DNA of 64,000 bases. It comes from Brevundimonas sp. LM2 (GTDB lineage Bacteria; Pseudomonadota; Alphaproteobacteria; Caulobacterales; Caulobacteraceae). Positions 9,617 through 18,533 of this stretch are shown in pieces; positions within the stretch are counted from its first letter, which is position 1; each line of letters starts with the position of its first letter. The notes below the pieces were generated by a model. That model saw nothing but the letters and a program-made list of their open reading frames with translations, ran no database searches and was not told where the DNA came from. The stretch is from positions 1,270,501-1,334,500 of the forward strand of contig NZ_CP019508.1 in NCBI RefSeq assembly GCF_002002865.1, given 5' to 3'. Made by a program: the position numbers and the translations under genes.

Positions 9617-11257
9617 TCAGACCGGGCTAGGATCGCTCTGGAAAGCGCGCTCGGCATAGCGGAACAGGGCGAAATCGGCCGGCCGGCCCGTCCCTGACGT
9701 ATCCTGGCAGGCCATGCCGACGAAGGCTCCGGTGAAGTTGGCGGTGCCGGCCGCGGCCGCCTCGTCCGACAGGATGCTGGCGTCGAACACCTCGGGCAGC
9801 CAGGTCCAGGTCGGGTCCTGCTCCAGCTTCCAGGCGAAGCGCAGGCGTTCCTGATCGACCTCGACCCGAAGGGCCAGGGGCCCGTCGCCGATGGCGACCG
9901 GGGCGGTGAAGGCATCGGCCTGGGCCTGGTCCGGGAGGGCCGACATGACCTGCAGGCACCGCCCCAGTCGCTCGTCGTGGGTCACGTGCAGATAGTGGAA
10001 ATTGGCGGTCCCGTAGTAGCAGATCAGCCCGGCCGCCTGCTGATAGTGTTCGGGATCGAACGCCATCACCGTCTCGGCCGAATAGGACCAGGCCTGCTGA
10101 CGCCGGGCCACCAGGGCCTGGCGGAAATGGCTGCCCAGGCTCTCGCGCCCATGCAGGCGCAGCCATCCGGGCCGGTCGGACAGGGAGAAGATCTCGTCCG
10201 GCCAGGGCGTGCGCAGCCACTGGAAGGCGATCGGCAGGGCGGGCCCGTCGAACCGGTCGGTCTCGACGACGAAGGGCGGGGGCGCGTCGTGCGGAGCGGG
10301 CGCAGGGGTCTCGATCACGGGCAGGGCGTCGCCGGTCTCGGTCCGCAACCAGCCGTCCGCGCCCCAGACCATCCGCTGGATCGCGGTCTCGCGCCCCAGC
10401 ACGCAGCGGCCCCGGTTGGGCAGGGGGCGACCGCACAGATAGACCGCATAGGTGTCGCCCTCCGGAGTCTCGACCAGGTCCGCATGGCCGGCGCGCTGCA
10501 GCGGGGCGTCAGGCCGATCGCGGGCGGTCAGCAACGGACCGTCGGGGTGGAGGACGTAGGGGCCTTCCAGGCTGCGCGACCGCGCGAGGGTCGCCGCATG
10601 GCCCCAGCCGGTGCCCCCCTCGGCGGTCAGCAGATAGTACCAGCCGTCCCGCCAGTAGAGATGCGGAGCCTCGGTCAGTCCGAGGGGCGTTCCGCTGAAG
10701 ATGGTCCGCCGCGTGCCGATCATGCGGCGCTCGGTCGGCGAATATTCCTGCAGCACGATACCGGCAAACCGGTTGGCCCCGGCGCGGTGGTCCCACAGCA
10801 TGTTGAGCAGGTATTTGCGCCCGTCTCGGTCGTGGAACAGCGAGGGGTCGAAGCCGCTGCTGTTCAGGTGGATCGGATCGCTCCAGTCGCCGTCGATGGT
10901 CGGGCAAGTGACCAGATAGTTGTGGAAGTCGCGCAGGGACGCGCCGCTCGCGCCACCGACCGAGGTGCGGCCATAGCGTTTCACATCGGTGTAGATCAGG
11001 TGGAACAGCCCGTCGGCATGGGTCAGGCACGGGGCCCAGACGCCGCATGAGTCCGGCGCGCCCAGCATGTTCAGCTGACTGGCCCGGCTCAGGGGCCGGG
11101 TGATCAGGGTCCAGTTGGCCAGATCGCGCGAGTGGTGGATCTGAACCCCTGGAAACCATTCGAAGGTCGAGGTGGCGATATAGTAGTCCTCGCCGACCCG
11201 GCAGATCGACGGATCGGGATTGAACCCCTTGAGGATCGGATTGCGGATCGGGGTCAT
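9617..11257 (-). CDS. GH43 beta-xylosidase / arabinofuranosidase
   Basis: A 546-residue glycoside hydrolase family 43 protein. The five-bladed propeller starts at once with NPILKGFNPDPSIC, where Asp15 is the expected general base. GFDPSLFHDRDGRKYLL carries the pKa-modulating Asp and LTEAPHLYWRDGWYYLL the acid Glu. The last 200 residues form the beta-sandwich usual in xylosidases of this family (DRFDGPALPIAFQWLRTP onward). No signal peptide is visible, so it probably acts in the cytoplasm on imported xylo-oligosaccharides. The ATG at 11257 overlaps the stop of the MFS gene (ATGA), which fixes the start. Xylosidase versus arabinofuranosidase specificity cannot be settled from sequence alone. 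Confidence 0.9.
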   Translation of the reverse strand: MTPIRNPILKGFNPDPSICRVGEDYYIATSTFEWFPGVQIHHSRDLANWTLITRPLSRASQLNMLGAPDSCGVWAPCLTHADGLFHLIYTDVKRYGRTSVGGASGASLRDFHNYLVTCPTIDGDWSDPIHLNSSGFDPSLFHDRDGRKYLLNMLWDHRAGANRFAGIVLQEYSPTERRMIGTRRTIFSGTPLGLTEAPHLYWRDGWYYLLTAEGGTGWGHAATLARSRSLEGPYVLHPDGPLLTARDRPDAPLQRAGHADLVETPEGDTYAVYLCGRPLPNRGRCVLGRETAIQRMVWGADGWLRTETGDALPVIETPAPAPHDAPPPFVVETDRFDGPALPIAFQWLRTPWPDEIFSLSDRPGWLRLHGRESLGSHFRQALVARRQQAWSYSAETVMAFDPEHYQQAAGLICYYGTANFHYLHVTHDERLGRCLQVMSALPDQAQADAFTAPVAIGDGPLALRVEVDQERLRFAWKLEQDPTWTWLPEVFDASILSDEAAAAGTANFTGAFVGMACQDTSGTGRPADFALFRYAERAFQSDPSPV

Positions 11258-12540
11258 GGCGTCGCCTGGGCGATCGCCGCGCCGTCGGCCGGGCCCGTCC
11301 TGCCCGGATCGCGGACGAGGGTCCACAACAGGGCGGCGCCGACCAGGTCGAGGACGGCCAGGGCGACGAAGAAGGGCGTATAGCCGACCGTCGCCACCAG
11401 GCTGCCGATCAGCAGGGAGAAGACCAGCACGCCGAAATTGCCGCAGGTCCCGGCCATGCCGGTGACGGTGGCCACCTCGTTCCGGCGGAACAGATCCGAG
11501 GACATGGTGATGACCGTGACCGACAGGGTCTGGTGCGCGAACCCGCCGAGGCACAGCAGCAGGATGGCCACATAGGGGCTGTCGACGAAGCCGACGAAGC
11601 CGATGCCGATCATCATCACGGCCCCGACGGTGAAGGCGGTGCGCCGGGCGTTGATCAGGCTGAGGCCGCGCTTCTGCAGGAAGGCGGCCAGGGTCGGGCC
11701 GAACAGGCAGCCCAGGTCGGCGGCCACGAAGGGCAGCCAGGCGAACATGGCGATCTGGGCCAGGTCGAACCCGCGCACCGTGGTCAGATACAGCGGCACC
11801 CAGAAGGCCAAGGTCCCCCAGGTCGGGTCGGCCAGGAAGCGGGGCAGGGCGATGCCCCAGAAATTGCGGTTGCGCAGGATCCGCAGCGGCGAAGGCTTGG
11901 CGTCTTCGGCCTGCAGATGGGCCTCGCGACCCTCGGCGATCAGCCGCTTCTCTTCGGCGGACAGGCGGGGATGGGTGTCGGGCGAGCGGTAGAAGCTCAG
12001 CCACAAGGCCACCCAGATCAGACCCAGGGCCCCGCTGATGTAGAAGGCCGCGCGCCAGTCGTAGGTCAGGATGGCCCAGGCCACGATCGGGGGGGCCAGC
12101 ATGGAGCCGACCGAGGCCCCGATGTTGAAGACCCCGCCCGCCAACCCCCGCTCGCGCGCCGGAAACCATTCGGAGACCGTCTTCATCCCGGCTGGATTGG
12201 CCGATCCCTCGGCCAGACCCAGCAGGCCACGCAGCACCGCGAAAGCCGGCCAGGAATTCGCCAGGCCATGGGCCATGGTGATCAGGGACCAGGCCGCGGC
12301 GAACAGGGCGAAGCCGGTCTTCAGCCCTAGGGTGTCCAGGACATAGCCGCAGAAGGGCTGCATCATGATGCCCAGCTGGAAGGCCCCGGTGATCCACGAA
12401 TACTGCTGGGTCGTGACCCCGAGCTCGGTGGTCAGGGTCGGGGCGGCGACCCCCAGCGTGCTGCGACTGAGGTAGTTGATGATCGCGCCCAGCATCACCA
12501 GGCCGATGATCCACCAGCGCAGATTGCCCCGTCTCAGCAT
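11254..12540 (-). CDS. MFS sugar/hexuronate transporter
   Basis: A 428-residue major facilitator protein with about 12 hydrophobic segments, starting MLRRGNLRWWIIGLVMLGAI. It shows NYLSRSTLG after helix 1 and the SEWFPARERGLAGGVFN block typical of the anion:cation symporter (hexuronate/phthalate) group. An AGGGGA ribosome site precedes the ATG at 12540; an upstream in-frame extension lacks one. It lies between the GH115 and GH43 genes and overlaps the latter, so an inner-membrane role for a xylan-derived sugar or uronate is likely. It is related to, but distinct from, the exuT-like gene at 22124. Confidence 0.88.
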   Translation of the reverse strand: MLRRGNLRWWIIGLVMLGAIINYLSRSTLGVAAPTLTTELGVTTQQYSWITGAFQLGIMMQPFCGYVLDTLGLKTGFALFAAAWSLITMAHGLANSWPAFAVLRGLLGLAEGSANPAGMKTVSEWFPARERGLAGGVFNIGASVGSMLAPPIVAWAILTYDWRAAFYISGALGLIWVALWLSFYRSPDTHPRLSAEEKRLIAEGREAHLQAEDAKPSPLRILRNRNFWGIALPRFLADPTWGTLAFWVPLYLTTVRGFDLAQIAMFAWLPFVAADLGCLFGPTLAAFLQKRGLSLINARRTAFTVGAVMMIGIGFVGFVDSPYVAILLLCLGGFAHQTLSVTVITMSSDLFRRNEVATVTGMAGTCGNFGVLVFSLLIGSLVATVGYTPFFVALAVLDLVGAALLWTLVRDPGRTGPADGAAIAQATP

Positions 12541-12651
12541 GTCGGTTCCCCTCCCGGGCCGAGGTCGATCGCTTCTGGTCAGGCGGCGATGAATCCCCCG
12601 GCCAGCGACCGATAGCCGCAGAGCCGCCGCCAAGGCAAATTGTCAGACCAT

Positions 12652-15210
12652 TCAGCGCAGCGCGATCCGCTGCAGCACCACATTGTCGTCCAGCCGCCAG
12701 ATCTTCAGCGTATGGCGGCCGGGCGCGACCGACCGGAAGGTCGTCGAAAGGGTGCGGACGTTGGTGATGACCGCCTGGTTCCAGTCGCGCTGTTCCTGGG
12801 TCGTGGTGGCATTGGGGGCGGGGATCAGGCTGTCGACGAGGGGGATCATCGGGCCGTCGTCCAGGGAGACGCCGAAGGCCAGTCGGGCCTTCCCCGTCGT
12901 ATCGAGGGTCGGCACCAGATCCAGCAGGGCCTCGAGGTCGCCGCCCTGCGCCAGGGTGAAGTCATACTCCAGCCGGACCCCGTCCGCCTCGGTCGTGGGG
13001 GGACGGCCCTGGGGGAAGGCGGTCACCGCCCCGGCGGTGAGGCCGAGGTTCGGGATGACGCGCCAGGTCAGGCCCGCGCCCCCGACGGCGCGAGAAAAGT
13101 CCGGTGCCTCGATCGTGATCCGGTCGCCGGACGCGGCGGCGTCGGCCGGGGCCGAGACCGCTGCAACCCTCGGCGTGGCGGTCGCGGCCACGCGGATCAC
13201 CTCGGGCATCTCCTGTGACTCCGGCTGCTGCCAGGAGGTGTAGCCGATGTGGGTCTGCAGCATCATGCCGTCCCACTTGCCGTCGCTGATCGCGTGGTAT
13301 TCGGCCGTGATCGCGGCGTCCTCGCGGAAGGCCGCCTCGGCCCGGTCCGCGAAGGCGTTGGCGCGGGGATCGTCGACCGCCGCCAGACGGCGGTTCCAGG
13401 CCACCGAGTAGTAGAGGTCATAAAGGGTGGCCAGGGCCCGGATCGGGTGCTGAACCAGCTGGAAATAGGCCGCCTGATGCGTCTCGGGCAGCTGGACCCG
13501 CACGGCCTCGGCGCGGGCCTCCAGCGCCTCCCATTCCGCCACCCTGCGGCCGAAGTCGCCGCCGTCCAGGGTGTCCGGCCTCATGAGGCCGAGGGGAAAG
13601 GTGGCCGGGTCGATCAGCTCCGGCTTCCGCCGGGCCGCATACTGGCTGTAGCGCGTCACCAGGTCCGCGATGTCGGCGGCATGCTCCGGTCCGAAGGTCG
13701 CGGCGGCCCAGTCGCGCGGATAGCGCTCCAGTGCCTCCAGCGTCATCGCCTCGGGATCCCAGGCCTGCCGCATGAAGGCGCTGATCGGGAACTCCATCGG
13801 CTTGATGTCGCCGACATTGACGATCCACAGGCTGCGCGCCCCGCTCTGCCAGGCCAGATCCATCTGCTGCGAGGTCTTCTCGATCTGGACCGTGTTCAGC
13901 CATTTGTAGTTCCGGGGCGCCCCGACGTAGTCGAAATGGTAGTAGACGCCGTAGCCCGCGGCGCGGTCGCGATCCCCGGTCGGCAGTCGCCGGATCTGGC
14001 CCCAGTTGTCGTCGGCGAACAGCAGGAAGACATCGTCCGGCACCTGCATGCCGTGGTCGTAGTAGTCCTGCACCTCCTTGTAGAGGGCCCAGACCTGCGG
14101 GGTTTCACTGGCGGGACGGCCGGTGACGTCGGCGATGATGGCCCGTTGGTCGGCGACGACCTGTTCCAGCAGGGGGATGGCGGTGCCCTCGGCCATGGCC
14201 TCGTCGCCGTCGCCGCGCATGCCGATGGTGACCAGGGTGTCGAACGGCCGGCCGTCGCCGCGCGACATCATCCGCTCGATGCCGCCGCGCCAGAAGGTCC
14301 GCACATTCTCCCCATTGGCGGCGTAGTCCCAGCGGCCGCCGGTGACGCCGCTCTCGGTGTCGCGATGCCATTCGTCCTGGGCCCGGGTCAGGGGCTCGTG
14401 GTGGGAAGTGCCCATCACCACCCCCATGGCGTCGGCCAGAACCATGTTGCGGGGATCGTCGGCGTTGAACGCCTTGGGGGCCCACATGGCGGGCCACAGA
14501 TAGTTGCCACGCAGGCGCAGGATCAGCTCGAACACATGCTGGTACATTTCCACGTTGATCCCGCCGAACCGCGTCCGGGCCCAGGTGGCGAAGCCGGGAT
14601 CCTCGTCGTTGATGAAGATCCCGCGATAGCGGACCCCAGGCTGGTCGCGGCGCGCCCCGGCGGTGACGAAGACGTCGGACCGGCGGTGCACCGGCACGTC
14701 GGCGAACCAATGCCAGGGCGAGACGCCGATCTTTTCCGACAGGTCATACAGGCCAAAGACCGCCCCCCGCCGGTCGGCTCCGACGATCACCAGGGCGCGC
14801 TCCACGCCGGGGTAGGGGGCCTCGACGACGATCTGGCGGAAGGCTTCCCACTGGCCGGCGATGTCGCCGGTCTCGATCCGGCCGCGCGCGATCAGATCGT
14901 CGATCACAGTGCTCTGGCCCAGCACGCCGACGATCACAAGATCGCCTGTGGCCCCGGCCGTCGTCGCGATCCGGGCGGGGGCGTGTCCGCTGACCCGCTC
15001 CAGATCGGTGGCGAAGTTGTCGGCCGCGAGCGTCACAGCGGTGTCCGCCCCGGGCTCGACCAGCAGCGTCGCCGGACGGTCGCCGGTGATCAGGGGAAAG
15101 CTTCCAATGCTGGATGTCGCGCAGACCGACACAGGGCGGTCGCAGGCCTGGGCGGCCGATCCGGTCGCGAGGGCACCGAGCAGGAGAAGGGCGATCACCA
15201 AGCCGCGCAT
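12652..15210 (-). CDS. GH115 alpha-glucuronidase
   Basis: An 852-residue protein with signal peptide MRGLVIALLLLGALATGSAA. It has GH115 hallmarks: GLYDLSEKIGVSPWHWFADV, RYRGIFINDEDPG, LRGNYLWPAMW and MGTSHHEP. The C-terminal 200 residues form a beta-rich domain often seen in this family. GH115 enzymes remove (4-O-methyl)glucuronic acid from internal as well as terminal xylose residues of xylan, so it complements the GH67 enzyme at 18534. Export to the periplasm or surface is predicted. It is the first gene of a minus-strand run GH115-MFS-GH43, with 111 bases before the MFS ATG. Operator 2 lies 140 bases upstream of its start and could control both directions. Confidence 0.93.
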   Translation of the reverse strand: MRGLVIALLLLGALATGSAAQACDRPVSVCATSSIGSFPLITGDRPATLLVEPGADTAVTLAADNFATDLERVSGHAPARIATTAGATGDLVIVGVLGQSTVIDDLIARGRIETGDIAGQWEAFRQIVVEAPYPGVERALVIVGADRRGAVFGLYDLSEKIGVSPWHWFADVPVHRRSDVFVTAGARRDQPGVRYRGIFINDEDPGFATWARTRFGGINVEMYQHVFELILRLRGNYLWPAMWAPKAFNADDPRNMVLADAMGVVMGTSHHEPLTRAQDEWHRDTESGVTGGRWDYAANGENVRTFWRGGIERMMSRGDGRPFDTLVTIGMRGDGDEAMAEGTAIPLLEQVVADQRAIIADVTGRPASETPQVWALYKEVQDYYDHGMQVPDDVFLLFADDNWGQIRRLPTGDRDRAAGYGVYYHFDYVGAPRNYKWLNTVQIEKTSQQMDLAWQSGARSLWIVNVGDIKPMEFPISAFMRQAWDPEAMTLEALERYPRDWAAATFGPEHAADIADLVTRYSQYAARRKPELIDPATFPLGLMRPDTLDGGDFGRRVAEWEALEARAEAVRVQLPETHQAAYFQLVQHPIRALATLYDLYYSVAWNRRLAAVDDPRANAFADRAEAAFREDAAITAEYHAISDGKWDGMMLQTHIGYTSWQQPESQEMPEVIRVAATATPRVAAVSAPADAAASGDRITIEAPDFSRAVGGAGLTWRVIPNLGLTAGAVTAFPQGRPPTTEADGVRLEYDFTLAQGGDLEALLDLVPTLDTTGKARLAFGVSLDDGPMIPLVDSLIPAPNATTTQEQRDWNQAVITNVRTLSTTFRSVAPGRHTLKIWRLDDNVVLQRIALR

Positions 15211-15317
15211 CGGTCACCTCAAGGGCTGTTCCAGGACGTCCGAACCGATCGATGACGCGCGAAACAGCGCCTGGCAATACTCAGACAATATTCAGGCGCT
15301 CCGAACCCGAATGCGAG

Positions 15318-15347
15318 TTGACCGGGTGCCGGAGCCCGGCCTAGGCT
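15318..15347 (+). promoter_or_regulatory. Predicted promoter of the acetylesterase-GH10 operon
   Basis: TTGACC (15318-15323) and TAGGCT (15342-15347) are 18 bases apart, with the operator starting 3 bases further on. The layout matches that at the TonB receptor. The -10 is a weak match to consensus. Confidence 0.4.
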
Positions 15348-15349
15348 CG

Positions 15350-15363
15350 TGTTAGCGCTATCA
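15350..15363. promoter_or_regulatory. LacI-type operator 2
   Basis: TGTTAGCGCTATCA is centred on the same AGCGCT core as the sites at 9511 and 20770. It lies in the divergent region between the GH115 gene (start 15210) and the acetylesterase-GH10 operon (start 15400), 37 bases before the latter ATG. Confidence 0.7.
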
Positions 15364-15399
15364 TCGTCGGTCAACGGCGGGGCTCATGGGAGGACGACA

Positions 15400-17355
15400 A
15401 TGACCGCTCGGACCGGCCGTGATTTCGTGCTCGCCGTCATGGGGCTGGGCACGGCCGCGCCCGTCGGGGCGCAGGACCTTCTCGCCGCACCGTTCTCCGA
15501 CCATGGCGTGATCCAGCGCGACCGACCCATCACCGTCTGGGGACAGGCCGGGCCGGGGGAGGCGGTCACTGTCGATCTGGCCGGCCGGACGACCCGTGCG
15601 ACGGCCGGTCAGGTTGGCCGCTGGCGGGCGGAACTCCCGGCCATGACGGCCGGTGGTCCCCATGTGCTGACCGCGCGATCCGGCGATCGCACCGATCAAG
15701 CCGAAGACCTGCTGGTCGGCGACGTCTTCCTGTGCTCCGGCCAGTCCAACATGGTGGTCCCGGTCAGCCGGGCCCTGAACAGCCCGCGCGAGATCGGGGC
15801 CTCCGCCGACGACGGCATCCGGCTGATGACGATCCCCACCGTTCATGCGCCGACGCGCCAGCCGGACTTCGCCCAGCCGGTGTCCTGGGTCGCCGCGGCA
15901 CCGGCGACCGTCGCCGACTTTTCGGCCGCCTGCTTCTTCTTCGCCCAGGACCTGCGCCGCGACCACGATGTGCCGATGGGGTTGATCAACGCCGCCTGGG
16001 GCGGGTCGACGATCCAGGCCTGGATGGGCGCCGAGGCGATCCGCGGCCAGGGCGGCTATGACGAAAGCCTGTCCATCCTCGACCAGTTCGCGACCGATCC
16101 GGCCGGGGCCCAGAGCCGGTGGGGCGCGGTGTGGGAGGCCTGGTGGACCTCGAAGGCGGGCAGCCGGCCCTGGACCGAAACCACCGAGGCCTGGTCGCCC
16201 GTTCCCGCCATGACCGCCTGGGAGACGTGGGGCGTGCCGGAGCTGGCGGCCTATAACGGCATGCTCTGGTACGGGGCGCGGGTCGGCCTGACCGCCGCCC
16301 AGGCGGCCCAGGGCGCGACCCTGACGCTCGGCAATGTCGACGAGGCGGACCAGACCTGGATCAACGGCACGGCCATCGGCGCGTCGGGTTCGGGCGATCG
16401 TTTCTATCCGGTCCCGGCGGGCGTGCTGAAGGCGGGCGACAACGCCGTCATCGTCAATGTCTTGGACACCTATGCCAACGGCGGCCTGTACGGACCGGCG
16501 GACAAGCGGGCCCTGGTCCTGGCCGACGGCACGTCGATCCCGCTGGATACAGCCGGCTGGCGCTATACCAGCGGGGCCGGCGACTTCGGTCCGGCGCCGC
16601 GCCCGCCGTGGGAAGCCCTGGCCGGGATCACGACCATCTCCAACGCCATGATCGCGCCGCTGGAGGGCGTCGGTCTGAAGGGCGTGCTCTGGTATCAGGG
16701 CGAATCCAACACCGGCCGCGACCCCGAGGCCTATGACCGGCTGCTGGCCGGCTGGATGACCGATTGGCGGGACCGGTTCGACCAGCCCGACCTGCCCTTC
16801 CTGATCGTCTCTCTGGCCAACTATGGCGAGCCGCGCGCCGAGCCCGCGGCGTCGGGCTGGGCCGAGCTGCGGGACCGGACCCGCACGGCGGTGCTGGCCG
16901 ACGACCACGCGGCCCTGGCCGTGGCCATCGACCTCGGCGACCGCTGGGACATCCATCCGGGTCAGAAGCTGGAGCTGGGCCGTCGTCTGGCGCGGGCGGC
17001 GCGCGCCGAGATCTATGGGTCAGACATCGCTCCGTCAGGGCCCGAGGCGGCGCATGCGACCCGGGACGGCGACGCGGTCGTGGTCCATTTCGACCGGGTC
17101 GAAGGCCGCCTGGTCGCCTTCGGCGGGGCAGGTTTGCTGGGCTTCGAGCTGTGCGGGGCGGACGGCTCGGCCTGCCGCTTCGCCGACGCTCGCCCCAACG
17201 GGGCGACGGTGCGGATCGCCGTCCCCGCCGGGACCGCGGCGGATCAGGTCCGCTACGCCTGGGCCGACAATCCGACCGTGAACCTGTTCGACGGATCAGG
17301 CCTCCCGGCCGGCCCTTTCCGACTCCTTGTAGATCAAAAAAGGCAAACCCCATGA
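15400..17355 (+). CDS. Sialate-O-acetylesterase-type SGNH carbohydrate esterase
   Basis: A 651-residue esterase with an N-terminal export signal ending near GAQDLL. The catalytic blocks are CSGQSNM with Ser116, GVLWYQGESN, and DIHPGQK with Asp517 and His519 completing the triad. A jelly-roll insert lies at about residues 300-375 (GNVDEADQTWINGTAIG). The family removes O-acetyl groups from sugars; in xylan loci it is taken to deacetylate glucuronoxylan oligomers. An earlier in-frame GTG at 15349 falls inside the operator and lacks a ribosome site, so the ATG at 15400, preceded by GGGAGGA, is preferred. The stop overlaps the GH10 start (ATGA). Confidence 0.9.
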   Translation: MTARTGRDFVLAVMGLGTAAPVGAQDLLAAPFSDHGVIQRDRPITVWGQAGPGEAVTVDLAGRTTRATAGQVGRWRAELPAMTAGGPHVLTARSGDRTDQAEDLLVGDVFLCSGQSNMVVPVSRALNSPREIGASADDGIRLMTIPTVHAPTRQPDFAQPVSWVAAAPATVADFSAACFFFAQDLRRDHDVPMGLINAAWGGSTIQAWMGAEAIRGQGGYDESLSILDQFATDPAGAQSRWGAVWEAWWTSKAGSRPWTETTEAWSPVPAMTAWETWGVPELAAYNGMLWYGARVGLTAAQAAQGATLTLGNVDEADQTWINGTAIGASGSGDRFYPVPAGVLKAGDNAVIVNVLDTYANGGLYGPADKRALVLADGTSIPLDTAGWRYTSGAGDFGPAPRPPWEALAGITTISNAMIAPLEGVGLKGVLWYQGESNTGRDPEAYDRLLAGWMTDWRDRFDQPDLPFLIVSLANYGEPRAEPAASGWAELRDRTRTAVLADDHAALAVAIDLGDRWDIHPGQKLELGRRLARAARAEIYGSDIAPSGPEAAHATRDGDAVVVHFDRVEGRLVAFGGAGLLGFELCGADGSACRFADARPNGATVRIAVPAGTAADQVRYAWADNPTVNLFDGSGLPAGPFRLLVDQKRQTP

Positions 17356-18509
17356 CGCGCACCTCCGCCTTCGGCACTCCCTCCCGGCGCGCCGTGCTGG
17401 CCGGCGCCGCTGCCAGCGCCGGTCTGGCGTCGGTCAAGCCCGCCTGGGCGCAGGGGGATCAACCGTCCCTGCGCGACCTCGCCGCCGCGCGCGGCCTGCT
17501 GTTCGGCTCGGTCGCCGGCATGGCTCCTCCGGGACGACTGGGCGGTTCGCTGCAGGATCCGGCCTATCAGGCCCTGCTGATCGCCGACTGCGGGGGGCTG
17601 GTGGCCGAGAACGAGATGAAGTGGGCGGCCCTGCGTCCCGACGCCGAGCGGTTCGACTTCGACCGCATGGACCAGATCGCCGCCTTCGCGACCGAGCACG
17701 ACATGGCGCTGCGCGGCCATACCCTTCTGTGGCATCACCCGCAGTGGTTTCCGCGCTGGCTGACCGACTACGACTATGGCGCGCGACCGGCCGCCGAGGG
17801 CGAGCGGCTGTTGACCGAGCATATCCGGGGGGTCACCGCCCGCTATCCTCAGGTCGTGTCGTTCGACGTGGTCAATGAGACGGTCGACGCGGGTACCGGG
17901 GCCCTGCGCGAGACCTCGCTGTCGCGCGCCATGGGGCAGGAGGTGCTCGACGTCGCCTTCCACACGGCGCGCGAGGCCGCGCCTCAGGCGCGGCTTTGCT
18001 ACAACGACTATATGAGCTGGGAAGCGGGCCATGAAGCCCATCGGGCCGGGGTCCTGCGGCTGCTGGAAGGGTTCCGCAAGCGCGGCGTGCCGGTCGATGC
18101 CCTGGGCGTCCAGAGCCATATCGGCTCCGGCAACACCGACGATTCCGTGGGCTTCGACACGGCCCAGGAGCGGGAGTGGCGGGTCTTCCTCGACGAGGTC
18201 GTCGGCATGGGATTCGACCTGGAGATCACCGAGTTCGACGTCCACGACAAGAACCTGCCGCTGGATTTCGAGGTGCGGGATCGCGCGGTCGCGGACCTGG
18301 CCGAGCGTTATCTGGACCTGATGCTGGACTATCCCCAGACCCGCACCGTCATGCTATGGGGCCTGGCCGACCACTACTCGTGGCTGCAGGGCCTATGGCC
18401 CCGCGCCGACGGGGCCGCCAAGCGCCCGACGCCTTGGGACGCGGCGTTCAAGCCCAAGCCGCTGCGCGCCGCCATCGAACGGTCCCTGACCCGAGCGAAG
18501 CCGCGCTGA
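17352..18509 (+). CDS. GH10 endo-1,4-beta-xylanase
   Basis: A 385-residue xylanase. The N-terminus has a twin-arginine signal (SRRAVLAGAAASAG) ending near AWAQG, so a folded enzyme is probably exported. The family 10 barrel shows HTLLWHHPQWFP, acid/base Glu176 in FDVVNETVD, nucleophile Glu294 in LEITEFDV, and MLWGLADHYSWL near the end. It cuts the xylan backbone into short oligosaccharides. The length is normal for a single-domain GH10, and there is no carbohydrate-binding module. The ATG overlaps the acetylesterase stop, so the two are translationally coupled. It converges on the GH67 gene. Confidence 0.95.
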   Translation: MTRTSAFGTPSRRAVLAGAAASAGLASVKPAWAQGDQPSLRDLAAARGLLFGSVAGMAPPGRLGGSLQDPAYQALLIADCGGLVAENEMKWAALRPDAERFDFDRMDQIAAFATEHDMALRGHTLLWHHPQWFPRWLTDYDYGARPAAEGERLLTEHIRGVTARYPQVVSFDVVNETVDAGTGALRETSLSRAMGQEVLDVAFHTAREAAPQARLCYNDYMSWEAGHEAHRAGVLRLLEGFRKRGVPVDALGVQSHIGSGNTDDSVGFDTAQEREWRVFLDEVVGMGFDLEITEFDVHDKNLPLDFEVRDRAVADLAERYLDLMLDYPQTRTVMLWGLADHYSWLQGLWPRADGAAKRPTPWDAAFKPKPLRAAIERSLTRAKPR

Positions 18510-18533
18510 GCTGACGGTCGGCGCGACCCGACC

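Noticed and set aside
11258..12514. Open frame extending the GH43 gene upstream by 419 codons
   Set aside because: It runs in another frame through the MFS gene and encodes Arg/Gly/Pro-rich low-complexity sequence; the GH43 family start and the ATGA overlap place the ATG at 11257.
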